64,000 nt of DNA from Gigaspora margarita (lineage: Eukaryota > Glomeromycota > Glomeromycetes > Diversisporales > Gigasporaceae). The notes under the pieces are model-generated. The model worked only from the letters and a program-made list of their open reading frames with translations, was not told the origin of the DNA and ran no database searches. Numbering within the stretch: the stretch's first letter is position 1; each line of letters begins with the position of its first letter. Of the stretch, positions 10,971 to 23,742 are shown one piece after another. Both the position numbers and the translations under genes were made by a program. The DNA is taken from contig WTPW01000156.1 of NCBI GenBank assembly GCA_009809945.1, positions 526,088 to 590,087 of the forward strand, written 5' to 3'.

Positions 10971-13240
10971 AATACTTATGCAATTTCTTTATTTTTTGTT
11001 ATTACCCAGCATTTTTTTTTTGGGTCCAGAGTGTTAAGTAAATAGGTTCAGGTAAATTAATGTTGTTGAGGGGTTTGCCTTTTTTCTCAGTATGTTTTGT
11101 ACCAAAGTCAACTATTTAGATAGTTGTTCTCTTGGGATTTTTCTTATATTGTGGTAAATTTCTGCCCATATTAGAAAGTTTGTATTTCTTAAGTCTAATA
11201 GTTGTCTGCACTAAGAATTTCATGTTTGTTCATTTTTCTTTTAGTATATGTTTCTTGTGTGATCTATTATAAATTGGTCCAAGGGGTGCCATTCGAGCAA
11301 TTGTGAGGTATTGGCTATTGGTTAAGTAGTTTATTCCAGATGATACCTAGCAAAAGACCTGCAATGATTGATTGTGCTATATGTGTTTGATTTTGCAAAT
11401 GTAGAAGTATGGTTGGGTGATTTAATATCGATTTTTCTGTGTTTGCAGTGTCTTGAAGCTGTTGTAGTCACATTTTCAAGAAGGATTTGTCAAAGTCCTT
11501 GTAATTTAGATTTTTTGTTAGAAGTAATATAAGTGTGTTATTATGAATTTGCACTAAATTATTTAGGCTATAGATTTCTGGATTAAAAAAAAAGGTGTTT
11601 GGGATTCCTTTTGCAAGTCCTCTCTTTTGCTTGATTATTCCAATGCAAATTCTGTTTAGTTTTGCAATTTGTGATTGTTTCGGATAAGCTAAGTGTAGGT
11701 AGTATTGCAGGTATAAAAAAATCAACCTATTGATAATATAGATTGCTTGCTTTTCTATTATCTTTGCAAGTTGGAGTTTTTTTAGGTTTGTTTGTGCTTC
11801 CATAAGTATGAGTTGTTGAATTTGATATAATGAATTGCTAGCCATAAACCATGCTTCAAAATATTTTATCACTGTGCTCTTTTTTAGTGCATAAATTGTT
11901 GTATCATCAAATTTTATCATGGGGTCTTTTTCTTTTTAGTATTTATGATTAGATAGAATTTTGTCAGGTTTACTTTTATATTATTGTAGCTGTAAAAAGA
12001 GGTGGCTATAAAGTTTATATTAGTTAAGGTAGTTTTATAATAGGTCAACTATAAAGAGTTATCCATATATTTTATTACTGGCATGTATATCTGGTATGGT
12101 GAATTGGTAGATACCTCTCCTGTATTATCTTGAAAAAAGCATGGAATTCACAAGATCAGAGGATCATAATATATTTTTCAAAATAGTGAAGAAAGGGTTT
12201 TTCTTTGATCAATTCAGTTAGCTACTTCGTAGGGTCAGTTAAACCTAGGTCTGCAATTACTCAGATAGATAAGTAAGTTTATAACCTTCTTTGGTATTCT
12301 TATTCTTTTTAGTACTTTTTCCATGATTGGGATATGTATAGTGTCAAATGCTTTTGACATGTCTAGGGCTAGAGCCCATATTTCTTTGCTATTCATTCAA
12401 GCATCTTCCAGAATGTGAGTAAGGTTCAAGAGTAGTTGGGAAGTTGATTGTCTGGAAAATGCCATGAAGTTGATAGGGGAAAGGACATAGCACATAATTA
12501 GGACTGTTAATTTGTTATTTATTTTTGTAAATAATTTCTATATGTGATTAATTAATGTTATTGGTTTTGTAAGATTTAGGTCATAGTTGTTTGCTCTGTC
12601 TTTGGTATTAACTATATATTGGCTTTTAGCCATTGGTTAGATAGTGTTTCAATCTGCAAACATGAGTTAAATATGTTTAAAAGATATTGCAGTACAATTT
12701 CTGGAAGATTCTTTAGTACTTCATTTGGAATTGCCAATAGGGCAGGTGTTTGTTGCTTGGGGAGATTTTTATTGTGTCTTCTAGTTCTTGCATGGTTATT
12801 TCATTCATTGTTTCTAAGTAGATAGATGGAATAATTTCTTTTTGTGAGAGGTATTCTTTTTTTATTCTGTTTTGGTATTTGTGTTACCCAAATTACATCT
12901 TGTTCAGTTCTTTGAGTAGAGTTTTATATGTTCTAAAATTTCTTCTTTTTCTAACAGTATTTTATTCAGAAAGATAACTTTATTAGTTTGGACAGGTTCT
13001 GCTCACCTTTGTAGTATGCTATCCAACATTCTGCTTGTATAATCTCTAAAGTCTGAGTATCTTTTGTTGATATAAAACTTTATTTTGTCTGCTATTTCTT
13101 GCTATTTCTCATAGTTTTTGCTTATCTATATGTATTTTAAATTGATTTTAGGGTCAATATTATTGTGTCCTTTATTAACAAACATCAACTCTTTTTGACA
13201 ATCCCTTGTACCAAATTTTCCACTAAGACGACCTATGAAA
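10970..13240 (-). pseudogene. LINE ORF2 reverse transcriptase region, degenerate
   Basis: Reverse transcriptase of a non-LTR retrotransposon on the minus strand. Landmarks in order: a linker with I-K-F-Y-I-N-K-R-Y-S-D-F (about 13100); I-P-N-E-V-L-K-N-L-P-E-I-V (about 12740); S-P-I-N-F-M-A-F-S-R-Q-S-T-S-Q (about 12470); A-L-A-L-D-M-S-K-A-F-D-T-I-H (about 12340), the conserved palm motif with the first catalytic aspartate; then at 12070-12059 Y-M-D-N where the family has Y-x-D-D, followed by a stop. The thumb and connection (11920-11468) is the longest surviving open frame. Several stops (for example just before M-N-S-K-E-I-W) and the lost catalytic aspartate show it is dead. It belongs with the endonuclease at 16440-19832 and ORF1 at 19920-22174. 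Confidence 0.83.
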
Positions 13241-13249
13241 ACTTTGAAG

Positions 13250-14110
13250 TTAATATTTTTGTACACAACAAAGACTTTATCTAGAAGTGACTTGAATAAA
13301 GGGTTTCAGATCAGATATGAAAAAACTAAATAGAGCTAAAAAAGATCTCTCTTTTTGGGTTTGGCTCTTCAGGTAGAAGACTTCATTACTATAGAAAACA
13401 TAGTAGGGCAACAACCCTAAAGTTTTTTTGTCAGAAGTTATAGAAGCTTAGACAAAAGTAGACTTTTGATCAGATATAATATTCTTCAAAGCATAAAACT
13501 TATGCTCTTTACAATTTTGATACTTCCAATATTTCTCCTTAGGCTTTTCAAAATTTTACCAAAAAGTTTGAAATTTAGCTTACCCCCTCCAAAAAATTGA
13601 TAATATTTATGTTGTCCAAATTGGAAATGGTGCCTACCACTTGATTTCAAGTCATAAGTTAGTTTCAGATAACTGAGATAAACAATGAATGACATGTGAA
13701 GTTATTTGTGAGATCACTTCGAAATAAAATTTCTTTCTAGAAGATTCTTTTAGGCATAGCTCCATGTTCATTTAGGTTTTTCATATTTTTCTTATTTGTA
13801 CATAGAATACTTAGACAAGGCATTTTCTTGTACAGTATTATACAATTTTTATAGTCTGTTTCAGATGCATTATTTTAGGCTCAGACTCTACTAAGCATTT
13901 GCTTAGGTTAGACTTCATTAAAACAGAATTTTCTTTGTTCCTTTTATCTGTTATCTTTTTAATTTTGTTCTATTTTGGTTGTCGTTAAAAGTTTTCGATG
14001 CTTTCCTTCTTTTTTATTTCCTTTTTTTCCTCTTGTTTTTTGAGTTTTTTTTTCTTGACGGTTTGAGTATTCTCACTATAGATGCTAGATGAGAGGGATT
14101 TAAAGAGATT
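13250..14110 (-). repeat. Unclassified interspersed repeat, copy B
   Basis: Inverted, diverged copy of 8935-10030. The frame at 13695-13486 reads G-R-H-H-F-Q-F-G-Q-H-K-Y-Y-Q-F-F-G-G-G-K. The distal part is again A/lysine-rich on the minus strand. It interrupts the LINE between endonuclease and reverse transcriptase. Confidence 0.4.
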
Positions 14111-16430
14111 CTAATTTGGTGAGGCTAGCCATAAGTTCTAACTAGAGGTTAGTAAAATTATGGAAACCAACTTATTATAATATATAGCTAACAAAAATGA
14201 TGTACAGTATAACAATTGTATAAATATATATTAAAAATATTCACAATGCTATATCAAAGAACCCTTGGCTATATTAATTGATTGCTGATTCAAAACATAT
14301 TATTGCTATGTTCTATTCCTAATGTCTGATAAGTTTATAAAGGAATTGGGTATATTTTGGTATTTGCAGAAACTAAATACTACTTTTAATAATTGAAGCT
14401 ATTAAATAGTAAAATTCAAACTTTATTAAACTTCAGTACGTATTTATTTTAGCAAACTATTTTATCCTATGCATTTATATTTGCTACAAATCGCTTTAGA
14501 AAGGAATATCTATTTAGTAACTAATTTGGCATTAATAATGAATTTTTTAAAACTTTAATGCATCATTTTTTAGGTTATAAAAATATTTAGTCATAAAAAA
14601 CAGGCTGTAAAAGCAATGGATTAATAATGTAGTAAATTAAAAATATGCGCATATTAGATAATATTAGCAGTTTCTTGGTTTTTTATAACCAGTGGGTCAA
14701 TCTTTGTAAACCTTAAAAATTTATATGTAAAATATCTTTATTTGAAATAAAAGCCAGGTTGTTAAATGAACATAATGAGTTTGATGACTTCAATGCTAAA
14801 TTCAATTAATTGTTACTCGAATTATTTTTTATAACTTGAGCCTTGATATATTTTCTATATAAGTTAGATTTAATTTACAAGTCTCTTGTTATTCGAAGAA
14901 ATATTTATGGGTTATGAGTTTTTTAAGTTTTTAAATTAAATTTCATCTATATAATTGGAAGCAAAGTCACTATTAAATTACAAGTTTTTTTATATAAATA
15001 TATGCAACTCTTTCTTTATTTAAAAAAAAATTCACTATATAAAATCATAAAATTATATGCTTTCCTTTTTTATGACCAATTTATTTATTACACTTTGCTT
15101 TTTGCAGCTACTTATTAGATCTCTCATGACCAAACTATATTCTAACACTATTTCAATTGTATATCCCTACTTAATTCATCAAAAATTCTCACTATTGATA
15201 CATTTGAAATTTAATAAACATCCTTTAGCTATGTCTGTAAAATTGTTGCTGTCTTTAGTGATTTAAATGTTAATGTTTTTTCTTACCCTATACTTTGCCA
15301 GATTATACAATATACAACGTCCATCTCATTAGCCGCTTTAGCAAATTTCAAATACTAAACCACCTTTTTTGATACAAATTGTTATTCTAAACTATTCTAA
15401 AAACTAATTTTTTAGTTATGGCTATGTCTTCATCATAGCAAAATTGCATTGTTGAATATTCATTTTTAACAGACTTCAAATACCAAATAGGATCCAAAAC
15501 AATATTGTTCATTTAAATGCTATGTGTCTTGCAATTTTCAAACTTGATTACCTAAATATAATTAAATAAAATTAAGTTTATTATCATTAAATAAAACAAA
15601 CTATGTATATTTGTTTTCAAATATTGTAACAAAACCCATATATATAATAAACACAATTAAATTATTACAGATTCTCTTGAAACATGGTCATTAAGAAATT
15701 TACCTTTTCTAAATCTTTTTATTGCTGTCATGCTTAGCCTGGCTATCAAATCACCATGACAAATACTACAAAGAACACTATCAAATCACCACAAGAATGC
15801 CATTGAATTACCACAAGAATGTTGTCGAAACATTACAAGAGTTTTTACAAGAGTGCCAATGAACTCCTATATCGAATCACTATTAAGTTACTACAAGAAC
15901 CAGGGAACACCAGAGAAACTCTGGGACAACTACAAAGATTAGAAATATTTTAATACAAAATAAAAAAAGCAAAAAAGAGTAAAAAAAAATACTTATACTT
16001 ATGATTGTCAATCTTCTGTAGGTTACTAGGAGTGTATAACAGAGCTGAGGAGTGGAGATCTAGACCTGGGTGTATGAAATGAAATAATAATCTTAAAGAA
16101 TATTATTAATAATAAAAAAAAACTTATGCTTTGATTCATGTATATGATCTCTTACCTTCGTTTCTTTTATCTTGCAATATTGAGCATGAATATATGATTC
16201 AGTTTTTTTAACAATAAAAGGACAGCTATAAAATTTCTTTATGATCAATTACTTACCTTTGTCTATTTCGAGTTTTGAAAAAAAAGAAATCCCAGTAGAC
16301 AGGTTATTTTTAAAAAATTAACAATCAAGACTTTGATCGATTGAACATGATACATATGAATTTATATGATTTTTATATAAAGTAACAATTTTTGTATTAC
16401 TATTAAACTTGTATAACATTGGAGTGGTCT
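14110..16430. other. AT-rich insertion block; degenerate minisatellite at 15770-15910
   Basis: No gene recognised. At 15770-15910 a phrase like ATCACCACAAGAATGCCATT recurs about five times with variation (period near 20-36). The rest is low-complexity AT sequence that separates two parts of the LINE. Boundaries with the LINE near 13240 and 16430-16560 are approximate. Confidence 0.35.
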
Positions 16431-16439
16431 CCTCGTAGT

Positions 16440-17467
16440 TTTACTAACCCCTAGGTTTTAATTCTTTGAATTAGTGTGATGAGGCACATTTGGGCATCTA
16501 TAAAGCAGCCAGTAGGGTGAGACTTAGATTATTAGAAGGAGTGTAAGAAGAAATTTTGATTTTGTAATCAGATTAAGTTTTATTATAATTATTTCTAATA
16601 AAAGTATTCATGAGTCTATCAAAGAGGACAAAAAAAAAATTATTGTATTCTTGTTATTCATTAGTTTCTCATGCTTAACTTTGTCTATTGTCAGATCTGT
16701 TAGTTTTGATATTTTCACAGAAGCTTATTTATTGTTTCTACTGATTTCAGATTTCCTTTGGTTATTAAGTATAGAGCTTTGTTTATATTTTTTAGGGCGG
16801 TATATAATTTTGTTGCCTTTAGGGATAAAGTATAATATTTTTTCTGGCTTGTAAATATGAATAGACTTTTCTATTTATAATAGTTTTTATTTCAATTGCC
16901 CAGAAGTTCCAAGCTCTGTTTAGTTTTCTCTTATTTGTTATCTGATCATTTAGGGAATTCCTTGAAAAACTTTTCTTTAATTCTTTTGTGAATTTGTTTT
17001 AATTCTCTAATAACATTTTGTTATATTGGTATATTTTCCTTTTTCTCTTTTATTTCTTTTTGTTTTGTTATTTCTATTTTTAAAATCTCTGTATGCCAAG
17101 TTGTTGTTATTATATAGTGATTACTGTTTATAATATAGGTTGCATCTATCAATAAGGGTTTTTCTACTTCCAGAAGCAAATCTTGTGATACCCAGATGTT
17201 GTCAATTTGGCTGAAAGATGAAGGTCCAGTCCAAGTATGCATAGTAATTCTATAAAAGTCTAATAAGCTTATTGCTTAATTATATTTAGGTCCTTAAAGA
17301 TTTTAGGTGCTTTATTTCTATATTGGTTGGTGTTGAAATTGCCTATTAGGATAATTTTCTAGTTTTTGTTTTTTGCTTCTTGGGTCCATCTGGTTGTTTC
17401 TGTTTGTGCTTTCTCTTAGAGTTTGGTGATTTGAGAGGAGGTATATTGATATGGTTCTAACTTTGTT
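16440..17467 (-). pseudogene. LINE endonuclease C-terminal half and linker
   Basis: APE-type endonuclease (exonuclease-endonuclease-phosphatase fold) that nicks DNA to prime LINE integration. On the minus strand, I-I-L-I-G-N-F-N-T-N at about 17355-17326 corresponds to the family G-D-F-N motif (Asp changed to Asn). T-W-T-G-P-S-S-F-S-Q-I-D-N-I-W is at 17236-17192 and S-N-H-Y at about 17122 corresponds to the S-D-H catalytic motif (Asp changed to Asn). Both changes are what C-to-T decay of GAT/GAC codons on either strand would give. The linker toward the reverse transcriptase runs to about 16560. The domain's first half lies at 19007-19832 beyond the hAT insertion. Confidence 0.8.
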
Positions 17468-17671
17468 GTTAGCCATAGAGTTCCTACAGACCCAGATCAA
17501 ATTAAACTTTAGGTCAGATTTGAGTTTAATCTGATTTCAAATTAAACTTGTTCTCAAACTAGCATTAAAAAAATATTCGAGTTTGAATTAACTCAAACTT
17601 TTTAGTTAAATTTGAGATTGGTTTGGGTTTGAGTTTGAAGTTTGCAAAATAGTTTGAGTTTGAATATGGTA

Positions 17672-18155
17672 TATTGCCAAAAATAAGCTATTTCTGAAAA
17701 AGTTGCTACATAGTAAACTCCAAATTATACTAAGCAAGTTAATTAAAGTCACTTAAGTAAACTTATTCAAAAGATTACAATATATATATCTTGAAATTTA
17801 AAATAAAATTGAAGAACTTTTTATTAATTGGTTTTAATATTTACTTTTTTTTAACTAAGAGATTAAAATTTTATTAACAAAATATATTTGTTAAAAGTTA
17901 AAATTAAAAGTCAAATAATAAAAAGTATTTCTATCTTGGTAAAACTTTCAGAATAGGTGTAGTTTAGTCTTTCAAATAAGTTTACTTAAGCGTAAACAAT
18001 AGATTTATATAGTAGAATTTAGACTTTATTATATAACTACTATTAGCAATTTACCAAAAATCGATTTTATTTAAAAATAAGTAACCCAGATTTTTTGTGT
18101 CCAAAATCATCCAAAAAAGGTAGCTTATTTTCAAAAATATACAGTAATATATATA
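17672..18155. repeat. AATAAGCTACC-family hairpin element, copy 4
   Basis: The left end TTGCCAAAAATAAGC and right end AGGTAGCTTATTTTCAAAAA face each other around inverted arms (CTACATAGTAAACTCC; TAGAATTTAGACTTTATTAT). Nested in the hAT element 17476-18998. Confidence 0.6.
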
Positions 18156-18159
18156 CTGT

Positions 18160-18720
18160 ATATTGCTAAAATAAGCTACTTCTGAAAATAAACTATACTC
18201 TTCTATTGGTCAAAAAACTCAAAAACATCTTTGACTCAAAAATAAGCTACCTTACTATCGACAAAAGTTGATATAGTAAAGTCCAAAACTTTACTAAGCA
18301 AATCGATTAAAGTTGCTTAAGTAAACTTATTTAGGAGATCAAAGTATGCATTCTCTAAAATTTACAACAAAATTGGAGAATTTTTATTAATAGGTTTTTA
18401 ATTTTTATGTTCAATGAAGAGATTAAAATTTTACTAACAAAATATATTTGATGAATATTAAAATTAAAGTCAAATAATAAAAAGTACTTCTATTTTGATA
18501 AAAACTTTTAGCATATGTGTAGTTATTTTCCCAAACTCATTTACTTAAGCACTAATAATTGATTTATATAGTAAAATTTAGACTTTACTATGAAACAACT
18601 ATTAGTAACTGTAGTGACTGACCAAAAAAATATTATAACTGAAGATAAGCTATCCAGTTTTTTTGTGTCAAAATTGTTCAAAAAAGGTATCTTATTTTTG
18701 GAAACATATGGTATATTTTT
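18160..18720. repeat. AATAAGCTACC-family hairpin element, copy 5
   Basis: Immediately follows copy 4, as copies 1 and 2 do at 5744-6818. The right end is TATCTTATTTTTGGAAACAT. The two-in-tandem arrangement inside two different hAT elements suggests either insertion next to an existing copy or one ancestral composite. Confidence 0.6.
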
Positions 18721-19006
18721 ATATTTTGAACAAGTTTACTTAAATACAATATTAGAATTAAGAAACTTGTTTAAAATTTAAAAAATATATTTATATCATT
18801 CAAACTCAAACTAGTTTGCAAACTTCAAATCAAACTCAAATCAAACTTTGTATAAAATTTGGGTTTGGTTTGAATTTGATTATTTTTTTATTTGAGTTTG
18901 GTTTGATTTCAAACTTTATAAAAGTTATAGTTTGAGTTTGGTTTGATTTGGAGTTTGATCAAACTCAAATCAAACCTGGATCAAACTTTGGAACTCTAGT
19001 TAGTCA

Positions 19007-19832
19007 GAAGAAATAAGTCAATCATAATAAGTGTTTCAGGAATTGTTTTAATATTGTGTATATATGGTTGTAACTTGTTGCAAATAATGAGTGCAGTGCC
19101 CAAGCTAGAATTCTGTTAGTTATCTTTATATGCCTCGAAGTTAGAGGTGTATATTTTATATAGTGGGTTGGTAAGGCCTCTAGTCCAATTGGATGTAAGT
19201 TTAGTCTCTAATAAAGTAACAATATGTATGTTTGCATCTGCACAAAATTTGAACCACTCTTGTGCTTTTTCTAGTCTTGAAAGCTTTTCAATGTTATAGG
19301 TACTATATGTGTCTGAAAATAAGCTACCTTTTTTGGCCAAATAAATATACAAAAAAGCATAGAGTGGCTTATTTTCAAAATATTAAATTTTTTGAAAAAA
19401 TTAAAAAACTTACTAATAAAAAGATGTTCAAATAATACTAATTTTTATTGTAAGTGTATTTGGATGTCCTAAACAAGTTTACTTAATAGCACTTTTGAGG
19501 TTTACTTAGTAAAATTTGGACTTTAATATGTAGCAACTGCTAACAGATTTTTTAAAATTTTTGAAAAAAATCAGGAGGTAGCTTATTTTAGATAGTAGCT
19601 TATTTTCAGACATATATGGTAGCAATATTAATTTCTTCATCAAATGTAAAGGTATATGCACTCTTTTCTTTGAGTTCTTTTTTTATTGAATTTTCTGCTG
19701 TGCTGTCTCAAATGTTAGTAATAAAGTGGATATATTGTTAGCATTATTCAATGTGTTAGTATGATTTTTATTTTCACTTCTGTTTTTGCTTCCTATCAAG
19801 GATAGGCCTGGAATTCTATATGGTTTACTCAT
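19007..19832 (-). pseudogene. LINE ORF2 start and endonuclease N-terminal half
   Basis: ORF2 probably starts at the ATG at 19832-19830 (M-S-K-P-Y-R-I-P-G-L-S-L), followed by a serine/asparagine-rich leader. The endonuclease begins S-T-Y-N-I-E-K-L-S at about 19294, with the metal-binding region H-I-V-T-L-L-E-T-K-L-T at about 19220-19190 (catalytic Glu present). It is interrupted first by the short hairpin element 19305-19620 and then by the hAT element at 18998. The sequence resumes at 17467. Confidence 0.75.
19305..19620. mobile_element. AATAAGCTACC-family short form (about 315 bp), copy 6
   Basis: The termini TGTCTGAAAATAAGCTACC and GTAGCTTATTTTCAGACA are inverted. At the right end the GTAGCTTATTTT motif is doubled. 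It interrupts the LINE just before the endonuclease start. A sister copy with the same doubled right end is at 27027-27347. Confidence 0.7.
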
Positions 19833-19919
19833 TATCTTGTGCTTTGTTTGTGACCTTGCATCTGTTATCTGTATCTCTTTTTCTTTTGCTTTCCTTTTGG
19901 GGTTTTTCTTTGGTTTCTA

Positions 19920-22174
19920 AAACATGTCAAATTTAGGTTAAGGTAGGTCTTCTAGGTCATCAAATAGAAAGGATAGTATGTTGCTAAAGAGGAAGTATTC
20001 TTTTAATTTTTTAATAGTAGTATTGATGTTTCTATATTTTTTGATTGGCAGTTCAATGTCAGTTATATCCTTTCCTTTTAGATAAGTTATGAGATCATTC
20101 ATATTTGATAGTAGCTGGGGGGTTTGACCCTCCTTCTGCTTTGCAATATTCATTTTAATCCAAGATTCAGATATTCTGTGAAAGTAATAGTGCACTTTTA
20201 GGTCTTGTACCACTATAGATAATTGTCTTCATGTCATTATTGGAAGGGTCAGATTCACTTTATCAACTTCAGTTGCCAACAATAGCAAGGTTGGCAAATC
20301 TGTGTATTTACACTTTGCATATTCTAATGGCAGAGGGTTTGGTATATTATAGGATCTAGGAATTATTTTAAAGAATTCTGTCATGGTTATTAGGAAGAGA
20401 AATTTACTCTATTTTAGGCCTGCTGGATTATTTGGTAGTCTCTTTTGAGCTGGAAGGTAATCATTTAGTATTCATTTGAAGGTATAATCAACCCATAGAA
20501 GCCTAATATGTTCTTTGAAATTTTCTTTATCTGTGGGTAAGAAGGGAAACTTTTCATTTAGTCTTGGTATAAGTCCTGAAAGGTCTGAGGCAATGGTGGT
20601 TTTGGCAGAAGTAAATCAAAATAAGTGTCAGGAATCCTATTAAATAGTAGTACTTCTGTAATATCTGCCTATAGACCAGCTGATCTTTTAAATATGCTTT
20701 GTCACAGATCGAGAAGAAATTCAGTATAGTATTATTTAGTTGTTTATAGCTCATAGTAGAGTTTGTTGATTATTAGAAATATAGGTCTCAGGAATAAGAC
20801 AAAGTTGAAGATCAATCTTATAGCTCTTACTACTAGATCTAACCTTTGCTGGTTTTTTATTGGCAGTTCAAACAGGAGGGCCCTTATTATATTAGGGTGT
20901 ATTTCTGTATAGTGCTATAGAAGGTCCATTTTAGATTCTAGAATTTTCTCTGATATTAGTTTTTAATTTTTGCGAAATTAGATAGATATAGTATGTGCCT
21001 TGTAATTTCTTATGCATTTAAATTATACATATTCAAATTAATTATGCAATCTATAGTTATGTGAACTCATAAAATACAAATCAACTATCCTCCTGATGTT
21101 ATTATATATCCCATCTGCTATAACTACAAAATTTATACACAGAGACACCGCTTTCTTCAGAAGTTTTACAAGAATACAAGCAAGTAGACCACAACATCAA
21201 ACAGAATTCAATAATCTGTTTATTTAAGTATTAGAATTGTACAAAAACAATACAATATTTTAGCAACTAATAAATATAACTAGAACCAACTATTCAAGCT
21301 TCTTAGGGTGCTGACATTTATTAGATAATATTTTAGAGAGTAGAGGTCAAGCAAAATCTTACCTCTTAATTAATTTTAATTGGCTAAAATTTTATATATA
21401 AATCTTATCTAGGGGGTAAGCCTCTATAGTAAATGGATATTAGATAATAAATGTTAGTGCCCTTAGTGATTTTATTATTTTTTCTCTGTTCCATATTTCT
21501 ATGTCGAAAGTTAGTAGTTGGTTCTTCTGGTATTTGATTTTTTTTTCCTATATGTTTAGCCCATTTTTTATCTTGATCCAGCTTGCATTGTTGTACAACT
21601 GGATCTGGTTTTCATTTGCTATTTTTGTTTCCTCTCAGTACCTGGCTGTAGCTTTTGTTTCTCTTTTCGGAACTGTATCTACTGATTAAGTTTCAATTTT
21701 AAAATCATTTTTCTCCTCTGTATCATATCCCTTTGTTTACTAATTGTGTTTTTTCTCTTTATCTAAAGTTATTGTGAGTGTCATGTAATTTTCTAGGTAG
21801 CTTCTTCTGGTGCATCCTCAATATCTGTTTCTATCTTGTCTGTTATAGAAGTAGATTAGTGCAGGTCCTGGTATCCCTAGTTGTCCTGGCTATGTTGCTT
21901 AATTTCTAGTATGAGTGGTGGGTTCTAGAACCAATGGAAAATTTGGTTGTCTAAATTTCTGGGTATAGGAAGTATGAGAACATTCACAGTTTGTTGTTGT
22001 AATAATGTCATTGTTGAGTAATTTGGAAGTATACTGAATTTCCTATTTTTTTGTCTAGTTTTAGAGAGGGTGGTTTGGAAGTTCTTGGGTATTCTCTGGC
22101 TGTAATGATTTTTTGCTATTAGGTCATAAGAACTTAGAGGTGTTTTTTGTTTTTTGTTTTTTATTTTTTGGCAT
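19920..22174 (-). pseudogene. LINE ORF1 remnant
   Basis: The minus strand upstream of ORF2 has degenerate coding typical of a LINE ORF1, which binds element RNA in the cytoplasm. It starts at about 22174 with M-P-K-N-K-K-Q-K-T-K-N, a lysine-rich N terminus on an A-tract; a frameshift then gives S-S-Y-D-L-I-A-K-N-H-Y and R-N-L-D-N-Q-I-F-H-W-F. The best surviving frame is 20213-19938 (91 residues, hydrophilic, ending D-D-L-E-D-L-P). I see no RRM or CCHC knuckle I can defend, so the domain type is open. Position just 5' of ORF2 and the shared strand are the main support. Confidence 0.55.
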
Positions 22175-22449
22175 GTTGTTAGCCAAAATTGTTACATTTC
22201 TGTATAATATAGATTTTCTGTCTATAAGCTTTGAGTATTTTCCTGTTCTCTAAAGAGATGGTAATAAGTAGTAGAAAGAAGTCAATGTTTGTAAAGTTGC
22301 ATTCCTTTTTTGTCTATTAGTTATATTTCTTTTGAAGTCAGAGCTAACCAATGACCAGGATTTATTTAATTATTTACTATTTTTTTACTTTTCTACTATA
22401 CTGTTTTGATTACTTAGTGATTTACCAATGTGTGGGAAAGAGTTTGAAA

Positions 22450-22880
22450 AATACTTATAGATAAATTATTTTATTTATATTTTGTAAAATTTTAATAAAA
22501 TTAGTTGTAATTTAAAAAAGTTTTATTAATAGCATATATTAGTTTTATATAAAATTTTCAAAATACTATATAAAAATAATCTACATACCCTATACTCTTA
22601 ACGTGTTATTTATTAAATTTTTTAGACTATTTTCTGAATAATTCACTGATTTGAATAACTTTTGCTTAAATATATCCACCCAGAAATTGTAATTGCAGTT
22701 CTGCTTCATATAAGATATCTTAGGAACCTGACTATTTATATATTAAAAGAGAGAGTAGGTCTTTAATAAAAAATAATTAGATAATTAATGACATGGCTTT
22801 GAGATCCAGATACAAATCAAAGGCTAATTACTAATAATTGTTTTTTTACTTATAGGCTAATATATGCTCTTTACAAAAGA
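22450..22880. other. AT-rich spacer with a PIF-type MITE fragment (22729-22797)
   Basis: 22729-22797 matches the right half of the 152-bp MITE (AACCTGACTATTTATATATT... TTAATGACATGGC). The LINE 5' end probably lies near 22440. Nothing else recognised. Confidence 0.5.
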
Positions 22881-22892
22881 CTGCTATACAAT

Positions 22893-23190
22893 AGGACCCC
22901 AGACATATAGTACAGAGTTCATACGTTACGCAATTCAGCAAAAACCCCCCAAAATTTGAGAAGCAAAAAAACAGTTTTTGGCAATTATCTTGGCATCCAG
23001 TGGTCTAATTTGAATGAACATTTTTTTAAAATGAAGCTCTCAGTGAGGCGCATCTAACAAAAAAAGTTCATTCAATTCTGATTACTGGATCAGAAGTTAT
23101 TTAAGTAAATTAATTTTGACGTTTTCAGCAAATTAGGTCAAAATTGGCCAAAATCCAGTTATGACCTATATCAAAGATGTCTGGGGTCCT
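22893..23190. mobile_element. hAT-type MITE, 298 bp, exact 8-bp duplication
   Basis: Perfect terminal inverted repeat AGGACCCCAGACAT. Exact 8-bp duplication TATACAAT at 22885-22892 and 23191-23198. The interior is unlike other elements here and has no coding. Termini resemble the AGGACCCTGAAG ends of 5549-6981. Confidence 0.87.
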
Positions 23191-23199
23191 TATACAATA

Positions 23200-23740
23200 T
23201 ACTTCTATTATACAAAATATCTGGAATACAAATCAAATTTTTTGCTATATAAAATTTAATCATATTTGGGTAACTTGCATAGTAAGTTATGGTAAGATAG
23301 ATAGCATATAAATACTACTTGTCAAGCTAGTATATATAATAAACCCTTAAATAGGTTATGCTATGATTTTTAAAAGCTATTTTTTGATTAAGCATTATAC
23401 AGAGAAACAGACAATTTGCAAAAAAAAATATAGTTGCAATGAATCAACTACTAATCTAACTTTATATGATATTAGATTAAGTAATCTGTATGAAAAATAT
23501 TTTTTAGAGAATTAAGTAATAACTTCTAGATGTAATCTTTTAAATACATGCCTTGGTTCTTATAGAGTATAATTACAAAGTTTTGAATATAATTCAAATT
23601 TTAGCTTTGATTTGTAGAGGTGCTTGAAAAAAGCTAAATAATTAGAAATAAATCAAATAATATATTCAAAATAAATATATATATACTATATATATTATTA
23701 TTGCAGTTTCTATAATTTCATAAAATTTGCTAATCATTAT
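23200..23740. other. AT-rich spacer, no gene seen
   Basis: No termini, repeats or coding frames recognised apart from AT dinucleotide runs near 23677-23700. Confidence 0.4.
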
Positions 23741-23742
23741 AA

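Larger units (their letters stand above)
17476..18998. mobile_element. Non-autonomous hAT element in LINE endonuclease, 1523 bp
   Basis: The termini are TAGAGTTCC inverted at both ends, followed by TTTGAGTTTGA / TCAAACTCAAA subterminal repeats. The 8-bp target duplication is GTTAGCCA (17468-17475) and GTTAGTCA (18999-19006), one mismatch. Joining the flanks restores LINE coding between the residues L-L-T-N and N-K-V-R-T. Two AATAAGCTACC-family hairpins fill the interior. Confidence 0.85.
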
